DNA of 64,000 nucleotides, from the NCBI GenBank assembly GCA_039591075.1, contig JBDHEI010000010.1, positions 1-64,000 of the forward strand, read 5' to 3'. Below are positions 15,995 to 24,783 of the stretch, piece by piece. The DNA comes from JAOTVV01 sp039591075. GTDB lineage: Bacteria; Gemmatimonadota; Gemmatimonadetes; Gemmatimonadales; GWC2-71-9. Under the pieces are notes generated by a model. The model had not been told where the DNA came from and made no database searches. It saw only the letters and a list, made by a program, of their open reading frames with translations. The translations under genes were made by a program, and so were the position numbers. Numbering within the stretch: the first letter of the stretch is position 1; every line of letters starts with the position of its first letter.

Positions 15995-18610
15995 TCACGC
16001 CGGGTTCGACCCACTCCGTTTGCCCGTCCCCCGCACCACATACTCCGCCCGTGCATCACTGACGAACACCTGTGTCGCTACGCGGTGCACGTCATTCACC
16101 GAGACCGCACGCAATCGGGCCGGCGTCTCAGCCATCTGGTCTACCACACCGTAGATCCACGCGTCGAGCATCTCTGCCGCCATTGCCCGCCCGGTCACCC
16201 GCGAGATCTCCGTAACGCCGGCCACGTAGTTCCGGGCCCGCTCGACTTCCTCTTCCAACGGCGGTTCGCCAGCCAAGCGCTCCAGTTCGCGCAACATTGA
16301 CTCGCGAGCCTCGTCCTCCCGGTCCGGAGCCGTCGCGAGGTAGCACAACACGGCCCCGGCCTGCTGCCCGAGCCAGGGCAGCGCGGCCACCGTGTAGGCC
16401 AGCGAGCGCTTCTCGCGCAACTCCTCGAAGAGCCGCCCGCCAAGGCCGCTCAAGAGGCCGCCCATCACCTTGAGCGGGAACCGGTCGGCCGATGCGTACG
16501 GTGTGGCTCGAAACGCCATGGCCAGCGCGGACTGCTTCTTGTCACGCTCCTCGCTCGCGCGACCGGGCATCCAGCCGGGAGCCGTCGACACCTCCGGCGG
16601 ACTCGCTCCGACGGGCATCCACGCGGCGAGAGGGGCGATCGCGGCGAGGCTGCCGTCGGCGTCGACGTCACCCACCACCACCACCACCGGCCGCCGACCC
16701 ACAGCCTGCTGCCACCAGCCACGAACCCTGTCGGAGCCGAAGGCCGTGACCGTCTCAGGCTCCCCGAACACAGGCAATCCATACACGTGCCCTGGAAAGG
16801 CCTGCGCCAGCACTCGCTGCAACGGGTGACGGAACATGTCGTCGCGCGCACGGCGCGCATCGCTCGCCTGGAGCTGCCGTTCGATGACGAGATCGGCGTC
16901 GGCGAGATGCGGCTCCCGCGCCAGCGCGTTGAGCAGCCGGGCCGCTCCATGGAGCGCGTCGGCTCGCACCGTCATACCCCACCCGAGCGTCTCGGACGTG
17001 ACGCCGGCGCCAACCGGACCGCCGAGCGATTCGGCCGCCTGCGCTAACTCCTCACCGCTCATTCCGGCCGCGCCGCGGAGCGCTAGGCGCGCCACCAGCC
17101 AGGAGATGCCGGCGGTGGCTTCGGTCTCCCCTGTCGGAGCTCCCGGGAAATGCAGCAGCAGCGTCGCCAGTCCGGAGCCGCGCTTGGGGCGGATGAGCAC
17201 GTCAACATGCTGAAGCCGGTACAGCGTGATCCCACCGGGGAGCTTTTCGACCCGGGCACTCGGCGGCCCCACTCGCCGGGCGGGCACCGGGGGGATTGGC
17301 GGTGGCGACGTCGCGGCGCGCCCGACCACCGGTGGCCATCCCGCGGCAAACGGATCGGCACCGTCAGACCTTGCGAGGTAGAACACCCCTGAAGCCACAT
17401 CGGTGGGAAGGTGCTCCCGAACGACCCGCTGCACATCCTGCGACTCCACCGCGAGCGTCCGCTCGAGCAACTCGTCCAGGATCTCGTAGTTCCCGAGAGC
17501 CTCACCCTCGCACAACGCGGTGGCCCTACCTTCCATCGACTCCATGCGCTGTGCCCAGGCCGTCACGGTGAGCGCGCGGGCCCGCTCCAATTCCGCTGGG
17601 GTCGGACCCCGTTCAGCCAGACCGTTCACCAGGGCCAGCGATCTGCTGACCGCTTCCTCCACACGCTCGGCGTCGGCCTCGAGCGAGATCTCGAACACCC
17701 CGACCTCGGTTGGCGTATAGTGGTCCGCCCGCACCGTGGCCGCGACCCCGGGGACGCGGAGGGCGCGGTACAGACGCGATCCCCGCCCGCTACCGAGAAT
17801 GGAGCCGGCGACGTCGAGCGCCGGCGTGTCGGGGTGAAGCGTGCCCCGGGTCCGCCACCCGAGGCTCACCAGTGAGCGCTTCACGTCTCCGCGGAGCACC
17901 CGTACCCTGGGGATCCTCTCCTCGGGCTCCCCTGGTGAGCCCTCGACCGGTGGTGACGGGCGCGCCCAGTTCCCGTAAGCCCCTTCTGCCAACTGCATCA
18001 CTTGCTCGACCGCGAGATCACCAACCACCGCGACGATCACCCGTTCCGGGGCGTAGCGCGTGGCGTGGTAGCTACGGACGTCTTCCGGCGTGAGCCGCCG
18101 CAGCTCTTTCTCCGTGCCGATCCTCCACCGGCGCATGCGGTGCACATTGAACAGCAGTTGGAACAGGGTTTCCGTCGTGACGGCTCCCGGTGCATCCAGC
18201 TTGCGGTTCGCTTCCTGGATGATCACCTCCAACTCCCGCCTGAGCTCGTCCGCATCCAGAGCGGCATGCATCAGCGCGTCGGCCTGCACGTCCAGCGCCT
18301 TGGCGAGCCCGCCGTCGAGCGACGGGAGCACCGTATAGTAGACGGTCTTGTCGTAGATCGTGCCCGCATTGATGTAGCCGCCGAGCAGCTGCGTCTCGCG
18401 CGCGATCTCTCCTGGTCCGCGACGTCCGGTGCCCTTGAAGTACATGTGCTCCATCACGTGAGCAATCCCGACCCATTCGTCGGGCTCGTCGAAGTACCCG
18501 GCACGCACGTGGGTCACCACCGCGACGACTGGGGCTGCCGCACTCCGCTGGGCGAGCACGGTGAGACCGTTGGGGAGAACCCGTTTGACGACGCCGGTGG
18601 TGACGGACAT
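15995..18610 (-). CDS. M16 family zinc protease (two-domain, pitrilysin/insulinase-like)
   Basis: An 871-aa protein with two M16 halves. The first carries the inverted zinc motif HVMEH (HxxEH, ~residue 47) and a downstream Glu; the second half (from ~430) lacks it and forms the other side of the clamshell. It lacks an evident signal peptide, so it may be cytoplasmic or exported non-classically. It degrades peptides in related organisms. It ends 13 bases from the converging cNMP-binding gene. Confidence 0.92.
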   Translation of the reverse strand: MSVTTGVVKRVLPNGLTVLAQRSAAAPVVAVVTHVRAGYFDEPDEWVGIAHVMEHMYFKGTGRRGPGEIARETQLLGGYINAGTIYDKTVYYTVLPSLDGGLAKALDVQADALMHAALDADELRRELEVIIQEANRKLDAPGAVTTETLFQLLFNVHRMRRWRIGTEKELRRLTPEDVRSYHATRYAPERVIVAVVGDLAVEQVMQLAEGAYGNWARPSPPVEGSPGEPEERIPRVRVLRGDVKRSLVSLGWRTRGTLHPDTPALDVAGSILGSGRGSRLYRALRVPGVAATVRADHYTPTEVGVFEISLEADAERVEEAVSRSLALVNGLAERGPTPAELERARALTVTAWAQRMESMEGRATALCEGEALGNYEILDELLERTLAVESQDVQRVVREHLPTDVASGVFYLARSDGADPFAAGWPPVVGRAATSPPPIPPVPARRVGPPSARVEKLPGGITLYRLQHVDVLIRPKRGSGLATLLLHFPGAPTGETEATAGISWLVARLALRGAAGMSGEELAQAAESLGGPVGAGVTSETLGWGMTVRADALHGAARLLNALAREPHLADADLVIERQLQASDARRARDDMFRHPLQRVLAQAFPGHVYGLPVFGEPETVTAFGSDRVRGWWQQAVGRRPVVVVVGDVDADGSLAAIAPLAAWMPVGASPPEVSTAPGWMPGRASEERDKKQSALAMAFRATPYASADRFPLKVMGGLLSGLGGRLFEELREKRSLAYTVAALPWLGQQAGAVLCYLATAPDREDEARESMLRELERLAGEPPLEEEVERARNYVAGVTEISRVTGRAMAAEMLDAWIYGVVDQMAETPARLRAVSVNDVHRVATQVFVSDARAEYVVRGTGKRSGSNPA

Positions 18611-18629
18611 GGGCCAAAGCTAACACCGA

Positions 18630-18654
18630 AAAAGCCAGCGCCGCGCGGCGCTGG
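18630..18654 (-). terminator. Rho-independent terminator after the TPR gene
   Basis: On the minus strand the 20-base palindrome CCAGCGCCGCGCGGCGCTGG (18635-18654) is followed by CTTTTTCGG. It sits 40 bases after the TPR stop and just ahead of the M16 gene. A second copy of GCGGCGCTGG (18665-18674 on plus) can pair with the same arm, so two alternative hairpins are possible. Confidence 0.72.
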
Positions 18655-18695
18655 GGGCCGGGCGCGGCGCTGGCGTGGCGGGTCGTCGCGCGGGT

Positions 18696-19814
18696 TTAGC
18701 GGAGGATCTCCAGGAGTCCGGCCGCGGCGACGCCCTCGACGAAGCTCTGGGGATCGGACACCGGAATCACCACACCGTGCCGCGTGCGGCTGCGGCGGGC
18801 CACGTACTGCATGTACTCCTGCACCGACGCTCCGGCACCGTGGCGGTCGTCCATCTTCATCTGCAGGACGATCTCCTCCCACGTGCCGGCGTAGGTGATG
18901 CCGGTGGCAGTTTTCACGCGGTGCGTCTCCACCGTGCTGCGCCGCTGCATGCCCTGCAGCTCGGTGAGCAGGGTCCCGAACAACTCAATCTGGTGGGGGT
19001 CGCGCACCGAGCCATCGGGTTGCGTGGTGGCGATCTCCGTCAGGAACTGCTCGACCGGATCCAGGTCCGCAGCGAGCTCCACGAGACGCCGCTTCCAAGG
19101 CTGCAACTCCGGGTCTTCGGCTGGCAATCGGTAGATGGATTTCTTCAGCTCGATCGTTCGCCAAAGGGCCAGCTCATCATAGTGCTCGGCCGGGTCGGTA
19201 TGCTCGAAGTGGAACAGGCTCGCGTCGTACTCGCCGCGATCGTAGAGCAGATTGCCGAGGTAGATGCGTGACTCGGCATGGTGTTCATCGAGGTCCAGGG
19301 CGCGACGCAACCAGTACAATGCCCCCTCCTCGTCACCGAGGCGGTGGGCGGCATAGCCGAGCGAGGCGGCTGGTTCCGACGAGTCCGGGTGCTTCTCGGC
19401 CGCGATCTCGAAAAACCCCTTGGCGTGACGCAGCATGCCCTCTCGGAACAGCGCACGCCCGATCTGCAGCATCAGATCGTGATCCTCGCGGAACCCCAGG
19501 CCAAGCACGCGGTCGAAGCACTGCAGGGCACTGGTCCGCTCTCCGAGCTTGAGGAGCGCCTCCCCGAGTCCGGCGAGGGCCTCCTCGCCCGTCGGATCGA
19601 GGGCGACCGCCTTCTCGAACCGCACCCGAGACCACGCATACTCCTCGCATGCCAGGTAGGCGTACGCGAGACCGACGTGCAGCTCGACGGCGTGCGGAAA
19701 CCGCTCGATCGCCTCCTTCAGCTGCACGATGGCGTCGTCGTACCGACCCTCGTTGTAGAGCCGGTGAGCGCGTTCCGCAAAATCGTCGGAGCTGAGGAAG
19801 GGGTCCGACATCAT
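18696..19814 (-). CDS. Tetratricopeptide-repeat protein
   Basis: A 372-aa soluble protein built of about six TPR units (AERAHRLYNEGRYDDAIVQL, EEYAWSRVRFEKAVALDPTG, LGERTSALQCFDRVLGLGFR and so on). The C-terminal ~100 residues are not TPR (TVETHRVKTATGITYAGTWE, DDRHGAGASVQEYMQYVARR) and look like a small conserved domain of unknown role. ATG 19814 follows GGAGG; an upstream in-frame ATG at 19868 is less likely. A scaffold role is likely, partner unknown. Confidence 0.82.
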   Translation of the reverse strand: MMSDPFLSSDDFAERAHRLYNEGRYDDAIVQLKEAIERFPHAVELHVGLAYAYLACEEYAWSRVRFEKAVALDPTGEEALAGLGEALLKLGERTSALQCFDRVLGLGFREDHDLMLQIGRALFREGMLRHAKGFFEIAAEKHPDSSEPAASLGYAAHRLGDEEGALYWLRRALDLDEHHAESRIYLGNLLYDRGEYDASLFHFEHTDPAEHYDELALWRTIELKKSIYRLPAEDPELQPWKRRLVELAADLDPVEQFLTEIATTQPDGSVRDPHQIELFGTLLTELQGMQRRSTVETHRVKTATGITYAGTWEEIVLQMKMDDRHGAGASVQEYMQYVARRSRTRHGVVIPVSDPQSFVEGVAAAGLLEILR

Positions 19815-19906
19815 CGGCCGGGCCTCCAGTGGAAGGTTGCGACAGAATACACGATGAGTCGCAATCACACAAGTGGTTCGGGCATCATGACTTGCGGCAG
19901 TCTGGT

Positions 19907-19924
19907 CCCGGCGGGCCCGCCGGG
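19907..19924. repeat. 18-base perfect palindrome
   Basis: CCCGGCGGGCCCGCCGGG is a perfect inverted repeat just upstream of the TPR gene and 12 bases before a larger hairpin. It could be an operator-like site or part of a transcript end. Confidence 0.5.
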
Positions 19925-19936
19925 CGGATCACAAAC

Positions 19937-19993
19937 GCGATGTCCCCAGGAGGTCACGCGGCGGCTGGCCGCGTGCATCTCCGGGGACATCGC
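19937..19993 (-). terminator. Compound inverted repeat downstream of the NTF2-like lipoprotein gene
   Basis: Two nested perfect arms: GCGATGTCCCC / GGGGACATCGC (11 bp) outside and CACGCGGC / GCCGCGTG (8 bp) inside, with a GGCTG loop. It starts 17 bases past the lipoprotein stop. The minus-strand sequence after it reads GTTTGTG, so it may be a weak terminator or an mRNA 3'-end protector. Confidence 0.6.
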
Positions 19994-20009
19994 GGGTGGC
20001 GGAGAGGTC

Positions 20010-20504
20010 CTAGTTGGTCGCCGGTTGCGTGACGGCCAGATCGGCGGTGTGGATCTTCCACACCCTCTGATCCTGGTCTTTCATCCAGATCAGGAGCCCA
20101 TGTCCTGAGGCGACCGGGAGCCGGCGGTTGTCGCGACCGACCACGTCGGTGGAATGCCGGAACGTCGCCTGCGCAATCCCCCGTGCCAGCACCTGCACCT
20201 CGAGCTCGCTGATCACGAAGTTCATGTACTGAATGCTGCCGTAGAGGTCCCGGATCGCCTGCTCGGTCGCCTCCCATCCTTCGGTGCGCCTTCCGTCCGC
20301 CCACAGGACCTTCAGGTTGGGCTCCTGATGGTAGAACGTGAGCAAACTGTCAATCTGGGCGTTGTTCATCGTCCGCTGCCAGGCAGTGACGCGCTCGATC
20401 ACGACCTGCTGGTCGAGCAGCGCCTCCCGCCTGGTCAGATCCGATTGCGTGCACGCCAGCAGCATGGTGCACGTCACCACCAACAGCAGTCTCGACAGCG
20501 GCAT
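20010..20504 (-). CDS. NTF2/SnoaL-like putative lipoprotein
   Basis: A 164-aa protein with a lipoprotein signal (LLLVVTCTMLLAC, lipobox LLAC). A single NTF2-like cone-fold domain follows: VIERVTAWQRTMNNAQIDSL, FYHQEPNLKVLWADGRRTEG, IRDLYGSIQYM, and a C-terminal strand pair ending WKIHTADL. It resembles DUF4440/SnoaL-like proteins; no catalytic role is evident. It would be anchored to the envelope, facing the periplasm. Confidence 0.75.
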   Translation of the reverse strand: MPLSRLLLVVTCTMLLACTQSDLTRREALLDQQVVIERVTAWQRTMNNAQIDSLLTFYHQEPNLKVLWADGRRTEGWEATEQAIRDLYGSIQYMNFVISELEVQVLARGIAQATFRHSTDVVGRDNRRLPVASGHGLLIWMKDQDQRVWKIHTADLAVTQPATN

Positions 20505-20727
20505 GTGACCGCCCCCTGAATAGCAGAACCGTCAACTAGTTTGTCTCCCAAAGCTACCGCGCCGCATACTTGCGTCAACATGGGTGCCGCGATAGCGTTT
20601 CCAGCCAACACAGGTGGCGAGGGCGTTGACACGCGATTCACGAATGGGCGGCGGGCGCCGGTCCAATCGACCGGAGGATCCCTGGCCGCCTTGTTTTTTT
20701 CTCGACGACCGCCCTGCCGAGGTGCGC

Positions 20728-22092
20728 ATGCGACTCGCCCCACTCCTCATGCTGCTAGCGTCGCCGGCAGCCGCCCAGCAGCCCCCGCCCTCGGAGGATC
20801 CGCGCATCCACGACATCGTCGCCGACGTGGCGGCGGACCGCATCGCCCGCGACATCCGAATCCTGGTCTCGTTCGGCACCCGCCACACGCTGTCCGACAC
20901 GGTGTCGGCGACGCGGGGAATCGGCGCCGCACGCCGCTGGATCAAGGCGGAATTCGAGCGGATCTCGGCTGACTGCGGCGGGTGCCTGGACGTGTCGTAC
21001 GTCGCGGAGGTCTTCCCGGCTGGAGCGCGTCGGCTCCACCCCTCGCGCGAGACGAACATCGTCAATGTCGTAGCGATCCAGCGGGGGGTCACCGATCCGA
21101 ACCGGATGGTGGTCATGAGCGGCGACATCGACAGCCGGATTAGCGACCCCATGAACTACACCGATTCCGCACCGGGCGCAAACGACAACGCGAGCGGCGT
21201 TGCCGGCACGCTGGAGGCTGCGCGGGTGCTCACACGGCACCGATTCGGCGGGTCGATCGCGTACCTCGCGCTTTCGGGCGAGGAACAGGGGCTGTACGGA
21301 GGCCAGACCGTGGCCCGGATGGCGAGGGACAGCAGCTGGAGCCTCCAGGCCGTGCTCAACAACGACATGATCGGCAACATCAGCGGCATCAATGGCGTGA
21401 TCGACAACGCCACGGCCCGAGTGTTCTCCGACGGAACGCCGCCGACGGAGACCGATCAGGAACGCGCCGCCCGACGGTTCACGGGCGGAGAGGTGGACGG
21501 CGTGTCGCGTCAACTCGCCCGCTACGTCGACCGTATCGCCGACCGCTACCTCCCGGGGCTCGACGTACTCATGGTCTACCGGCTCGACCGATTCGGGAGG
21601 GGCGGCCACCACCGACCGTTCGCCGACCTGGGGTTCCCCGCCGTTCGGATCATGGAGACCAACGAGCACTACGACCGTCAGCACCAGGACGTCCGGGTGG
21701 AGAACGGCATTCACTACGGAGACGTCCTCGAAGGGGTGGACTTCACCTACGCCACCAAACTGACGGCGCTCAACGCCGCCACGCTCGCCGCGCTCGCGTG
21801 GGCTCCCGGCTTGCCGCAGGAAGTCCGCATCTGTGGCGCTGTGCAAGCGTCCGCCCGGCTGGTCTGGGATCCGCCCACACACACCGCCACCATGACCGGC
21901 TACCGGGTGTATTGGCGTCTCACCGATTCCCCCACCTGGGACCACGCGCGCCTGGTGGGCCGCGCGACCGCGCACACATTCGACGGGTTGGTCATCGACA
22001 ACTACTTCTTCGGCGTGGCATCCGTGGGCGCTGACGGGAGCGAGAGCGTGGTGGTCTTCCCGCGTCAGGCGCGCCGGGGAGAAGGCTGTTGA
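20728..22092 (+). CDS. Exported M28 family metallopeptidase with C-terminal Fn3-like domain
   Basis: A 454-aa protein with a signal peptide (MRLAPLLMLLASPAAAQ). The M28 zinc aminopeptidase core shows GDIDSR, PGANDNASGVA (bridging Asp), SGEEQGLYGG (catalytic Glu plus ligand), and a later HHRPFADLGFPAVRIME with the last His. The first ligand position is Asp (GDIDSR) where many family members have His. A fibronectin-III-like domain (~365-440) closes the protein. ATG 20728 is preferred over an upstream in-frame codon that would bury the signal peptide. Confidence 0.88.
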   Translation: MRLAPLLMLLASPAAAQQPPPSEDPRIHDIVADVAADRIARDIRILVSFGTRHTLSDTVSATRGIGAARRWIKAEFERISADCGGCLDVSYVAEVFPAGARRLHPSRETNIVNVVAIQRGVTDPNRMVVMSGDIDSRISDPMNYTDSAPGANDNASGVAGTLEAARVLTRHRFGGSIAYLALSGEEQGLYGGQTVARMARDSSWSLQAVLNNDMIGNISGINGVIDNATARVFSDGTPPTETDQERAARRFTGGEVDGVSRQLARYVDRIADRYLPGLDVLMVYRLDRFGRGGHHRPFADLGFPAVRIMETNEHYDRQHQDVRVENGIHYGDVLEGVDFTYATKLTALNAATLAALAWAPGLPQEVRICGAVQASARLVWDPPTHTATMTGYRVYWRLTDSPTWDHARLVGRATAHTFDGLVIDNYFFGVASVGADGSESVVVFPRQARRGEGC

Positions 22093-23306
22093 GCAACTTC
22101 TCGCCGTACCAGCGGCGGCTCTTCATCTTCCTGAGCGTCGCGACCTTCTTCGAAGGCTACGACTTCATCGCGCTGAGTCAGATCCTGCCCAACCTGCGGA
22201 TGGACTTCGGTCTCTCGGAGTCGGACGGTGGCATGCTCGGGTCGGTGATCAGTCTCGGGACGATGGTGTCGTACATCTTGGTGCGGAAGGCCGATCGCTG
22301 GGGTCGCCGACGCACGCTCATGTTCACCATCGCCGGGTACTCGACGTTCACGTTCCTCTCCGGCCTGTCGCAGGGCCCGTACGATTTCACGGCCTATCAA
22401 TTCACGGCTCGCGTATTCCTCATCGCGCAGTGGGCGGTGGGCATGATCTACGCTGCCGAGGAGTATCCCGCCGGCCGGCGCGGTTTCGTGATCGGGGTCA
22501 TCCAGGCCAGCAACTCCCTTGGGGTCGTGACCTGCGCGGCAGTCGTTCCCTACGTGCTCCAGACCCCGTACGGCTGGCGGGCCGTGTATTTCATCGGCGT
22601 CGTCCCGTTCGCGCTCCTGCTCTACGCCATGCGGGGCCTGCGGGAGACCGAGCGGTTCACGGAAATCCGCCGGACCGGTCTTCCCGCGAGCCACAGCCTG
22701 CTAGAGATCATGCGGTCGCCGTATCGCACACGAGTGTTCCAAATGGCGCTCATCTGGGGCCTCACCTACCTCAGCACCAACACGGCGCTGCTCTTCTGGA
22801 AAGAGTTTGCCGTCGGCGAACGCGGCTTCAGCGACGCCGACGTGGGGCAGGCGGTCGTGATCGCCTCCGTCGTGGCTCTCCCGTTCGTGTTCGGGGTGGG
22901 CAAGCTGTTGGACGTGATCGGCCGCAAGCGCGGGGCGCTGCTGATCTACTCCGTGTCGGCCGTGTTCGTGGTCCTCTCCTATCAGTTGCGGAGCTTCTGG
23001 GCCCTGACCGCGTGCCTCACCGTCGCGCTCGTGGCGGCGATTGGCATCCTCACGCTCCTCAACGCGCTCACCACTGAGCTGTTCCCCACGGAGATGCGTG
23101 CCGACGCGTTCGCGTGGGCCAACAACCTGCTTGGGCGGATCGGTTACGTCATCGCCCCGGGGGTGGTCGGGGCCGTTGCCGCCCAAACCAGCTGGAGTTT
23201 CGCGGTGCCGCTCACGGCGATCTCGGTGCTGGCCGCCCTGTGGCTCATCCTCTGGCTCATCCCCGAGACCAGCGGCAAGGAACTGGAGGAGGCGGCCCGC
23301 ATCTGA
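22089..23306 (+). CDS. MFS transporter
   Basis: A 405-aa twelve-helix major facilitator. MFS motif A is degenerate after TM2 (VRKADRWGRRRTLM), and a second copy lies in the loop of the C-terminal half (GVGKLLDVIGRKRGALLI). The first helix motif GYDFIALSQILPNLRMDFGL and GWRAVYFIGVVP resemble the aromatic-acid:H+ / sugar-porter groups; substrate unknown. The TTG start overlaps the upstream peptidase stop, so it may import products released by that peptidase. Confidence 0.88.
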   Translation: MSNFSPYQRRLFIFLSVATFFEGYDFIALSQILPNLRMDFGLSESDGGMLGSVISLGTMVSYILVRKADRWGRRRTLMFTIAGYSTFTFLSGLSQGPYDFTAYQFTARVFLIAQWAVGMIYAAEEYPAGRRGFVIGVIQASNSLGVVTCAAVVPYVLQTPYGWRAVYFIGVVPFALLLYAMRGLRETERFTEIRRTGLPASHSLLEIMRSPYRTRVFQMALIWGLTYLSTNTALLFWKEFAVGERGFSDADVGQAVVIASVVALPFVFGVGKLLDVIGRKRGALLIYSVSAVFVVLSYQLRSFWALTACLTVALVAAIGILTLLNALTTELFPTEMRADAFAWANNLLGRIGYVIAPGVVGAVAAQTSWSFAVPLTAISVLAALWLILWLIPETSGKELEEAARI

Positions 23307-23371
23307 ACGCTGGCCAAACGAGGCGCGATCCCCTATGCTGGAGGCAGGATTCGGCAAGGGGTGTACCTCCC

Positions 23372-24220
23372 GTGCCTCTTCAACTCGAGACCGTGCAGCA
23401 GGCGCTCGCCGAGCGCTACGACATCGACACACTCTTGAGCAAGGGTGGGATGTCGTACGTGTTCTCAGGTCATAGGCGGAGGGATGGACGGACGATCGCG
23501 GTGAAGGTGTTCCGTCCCGAGTTTGCTGTGACCATCCTGCGAGATCGTTTCCACCAAGAGATCGAGTTTCTCGCGGCGCTCGACCATCCCAATATCCTCC
23601 CGCTGCTCGAGTCGGGTGAGTCCGGACTGCTCATCTACTACGTTTGTCCCTACGCCCGTGGGGGATCGCTGGCCGAGCGGCTCTGTCGGGAGCACCGCCT
23701 TCCTCTGGAGGACGCGGTTCGCATCACGCGCGACCTCGCCGCAGCACTCGACTACGCGCACAGCCAGAACGTGCTGCACCGCGACATCAAACCTCAGAAC
23801 GTGATTTTCGACGAGGAGCGCGTGCTGCTGTGCGATTTCGGGGTGGCCCGGGCCCTCGTGCGCGCCGCCGGCGATCGGATCTCGAGCAGTGGACTGGTGG
23901 TGGGGACGCCGACGTACATGAGCCCGGAGCAAGCGTCTGGACAAGGGCAGCTTGACCGCCGGAGCGACATCTACGCGCTTGCCTGCCTCGTGTACGAAAT
24001 GCTGGCAGGCGAGCCGCCATTCACCGGCGCCACCCCCCAGGCCGTGTTCGCCCGCCAGATCGCCGAGCGGCCGCCGTCACTGCGGGTGGTGCGACCAGAC
24101 CTGCCACAGCACGTGGAGGACGCAGTGAACCGCGCGCTGGCCAAGAGCCCTCGCCGCCGGCCGGGCACCGGAGCGGCCTTCGTCCGGTTGCTTCAGCTGC
24201 CGGCCCCGGCGGATTCCTGA
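23372..24220 (+). CDS. Soluble Ser/Thr protein kinase
   Basis: A 282-aa stand-alone PknB-type kinase domain. It has Gly-rich loop LSKGGMSYVFSG, K45 (IAVKVF), catalytic loop VLHRDIKPQNVIFD, DFGVARAL and activation-segment GTPTYMSPEQASGQG. There is no transmembrane or sensor domain. GTG 23372 gives the usual N-terminal ALAERYDIDTLL lead-in; the longer open frame is non-homologous. Target unknown. Confidence 0.9.
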   Translation: MPLQLETVQQALAERYDIDTLLSKGGMSYVFSGHRRRDGRTIAVKVFRPEFAVTILRDRFHQEIEFLAALDHPNILPLLESGESGLLIYYVCPYARGGSLAERLCREHRLPLEDAVRITRDLAAALDYAHSQNVLHRDIKPQNVIFDEERVLLCDFGVARALVRAAGDRISSSGLVVGTPTYMSPEQASGQGQLDRRSDIYALACLVYEMLAGEPPFTGATPQAVFARQIAERPPSLRVVRPDLPQHVEDAVNRALAKSPRRRPGTGAAFVRLLQLPAPADS

Positions 24221-24250
24221 AGGGCGACGCGCTGCCCTCTCGAGCCCGCG

Positions 24251-24709
24251 CTACTTGCTTTGGCCGCTTTCCGGGGGCGGGTTGTGCGCCGGCGGCGCCT
24301 TTCCCAGCACCTCGCGATAGAGGTAAGCGTAGTCGTCCCGGATCGCGCCCCACTGCGTTCGGATGATGCCCTCCAACGTCTGCGCGCGCACTTCCCAGTC
24401 GCGCTCGGGGGTCCAGGGGTCGCCGCCGGTCTGGGCTTCCCGGGCCGCGGTCTCGACCGCGGTCGTGTCCGCATCGATCTTCCGGGCCAGACTGCCCAGA
24501 TCGGTAACGCCGTAGCCCCCGACGAACCTGGAGGTCGTGTTCGACTCCAAGCGCAGTGCCATGTACATGTAGTGCTGCTTGCGCGTCAGGTCGAAGCAGT
24601 ACGCCGCGAGCATGTGGGGGTCTGCCGAGGCGAGCTTGGGCCCGTCACCGTGCTGCTGATCGTTGAGCCCCAGGGCGATGACGTCCATGCCCTTATCAGA
24701 GAGTGCCAT
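24251..24709 (-). CDS. Hypothetical protein
   Basis: A 152-aa soluble protein with GAGGAGG six bases before its ATG, so it is well supported as a gene. It begins MALSDKGMDVIALGLNDQQH and contains YCFDLTRKQHYMYMALRLE and a helical charged C-terminal half ending in a Pro-rich tail. No known domain recognised. It is 74 bases downstream of a minus-strand kinase gene and may share its transcript. Confidence 0.6.
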   Translation of the reverse strand: MALSDKGMDVIALGLNDQQHGDGPKLASADPHMLAAYCFDLTRKQHYMYMALRLESNTTSRFVGGYGVTDLGSLARKIDADTTAVETAAREAQTGGDPWTPERDWEVRAQTLEGIIRTQWGAIRDDYAYLYREVLGKAPPAHNPPPESGQSK

Positions 24710-24783
24710 ATGTGCCTCCTCGATGGAGTAACTCCCGAACTCGATCTATGGATTCCCGACCGTGACCCCCCCGGCACACGGAA

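Noticed and set aside
20728..22092. His-to-Asp at the first zinc ligand of the M28 peptidase (GDIDSR)
   Set aside because: As far as I recall GDIDSR is a widespread variant in exported M28 peptidases, so I did not list it as a finding.
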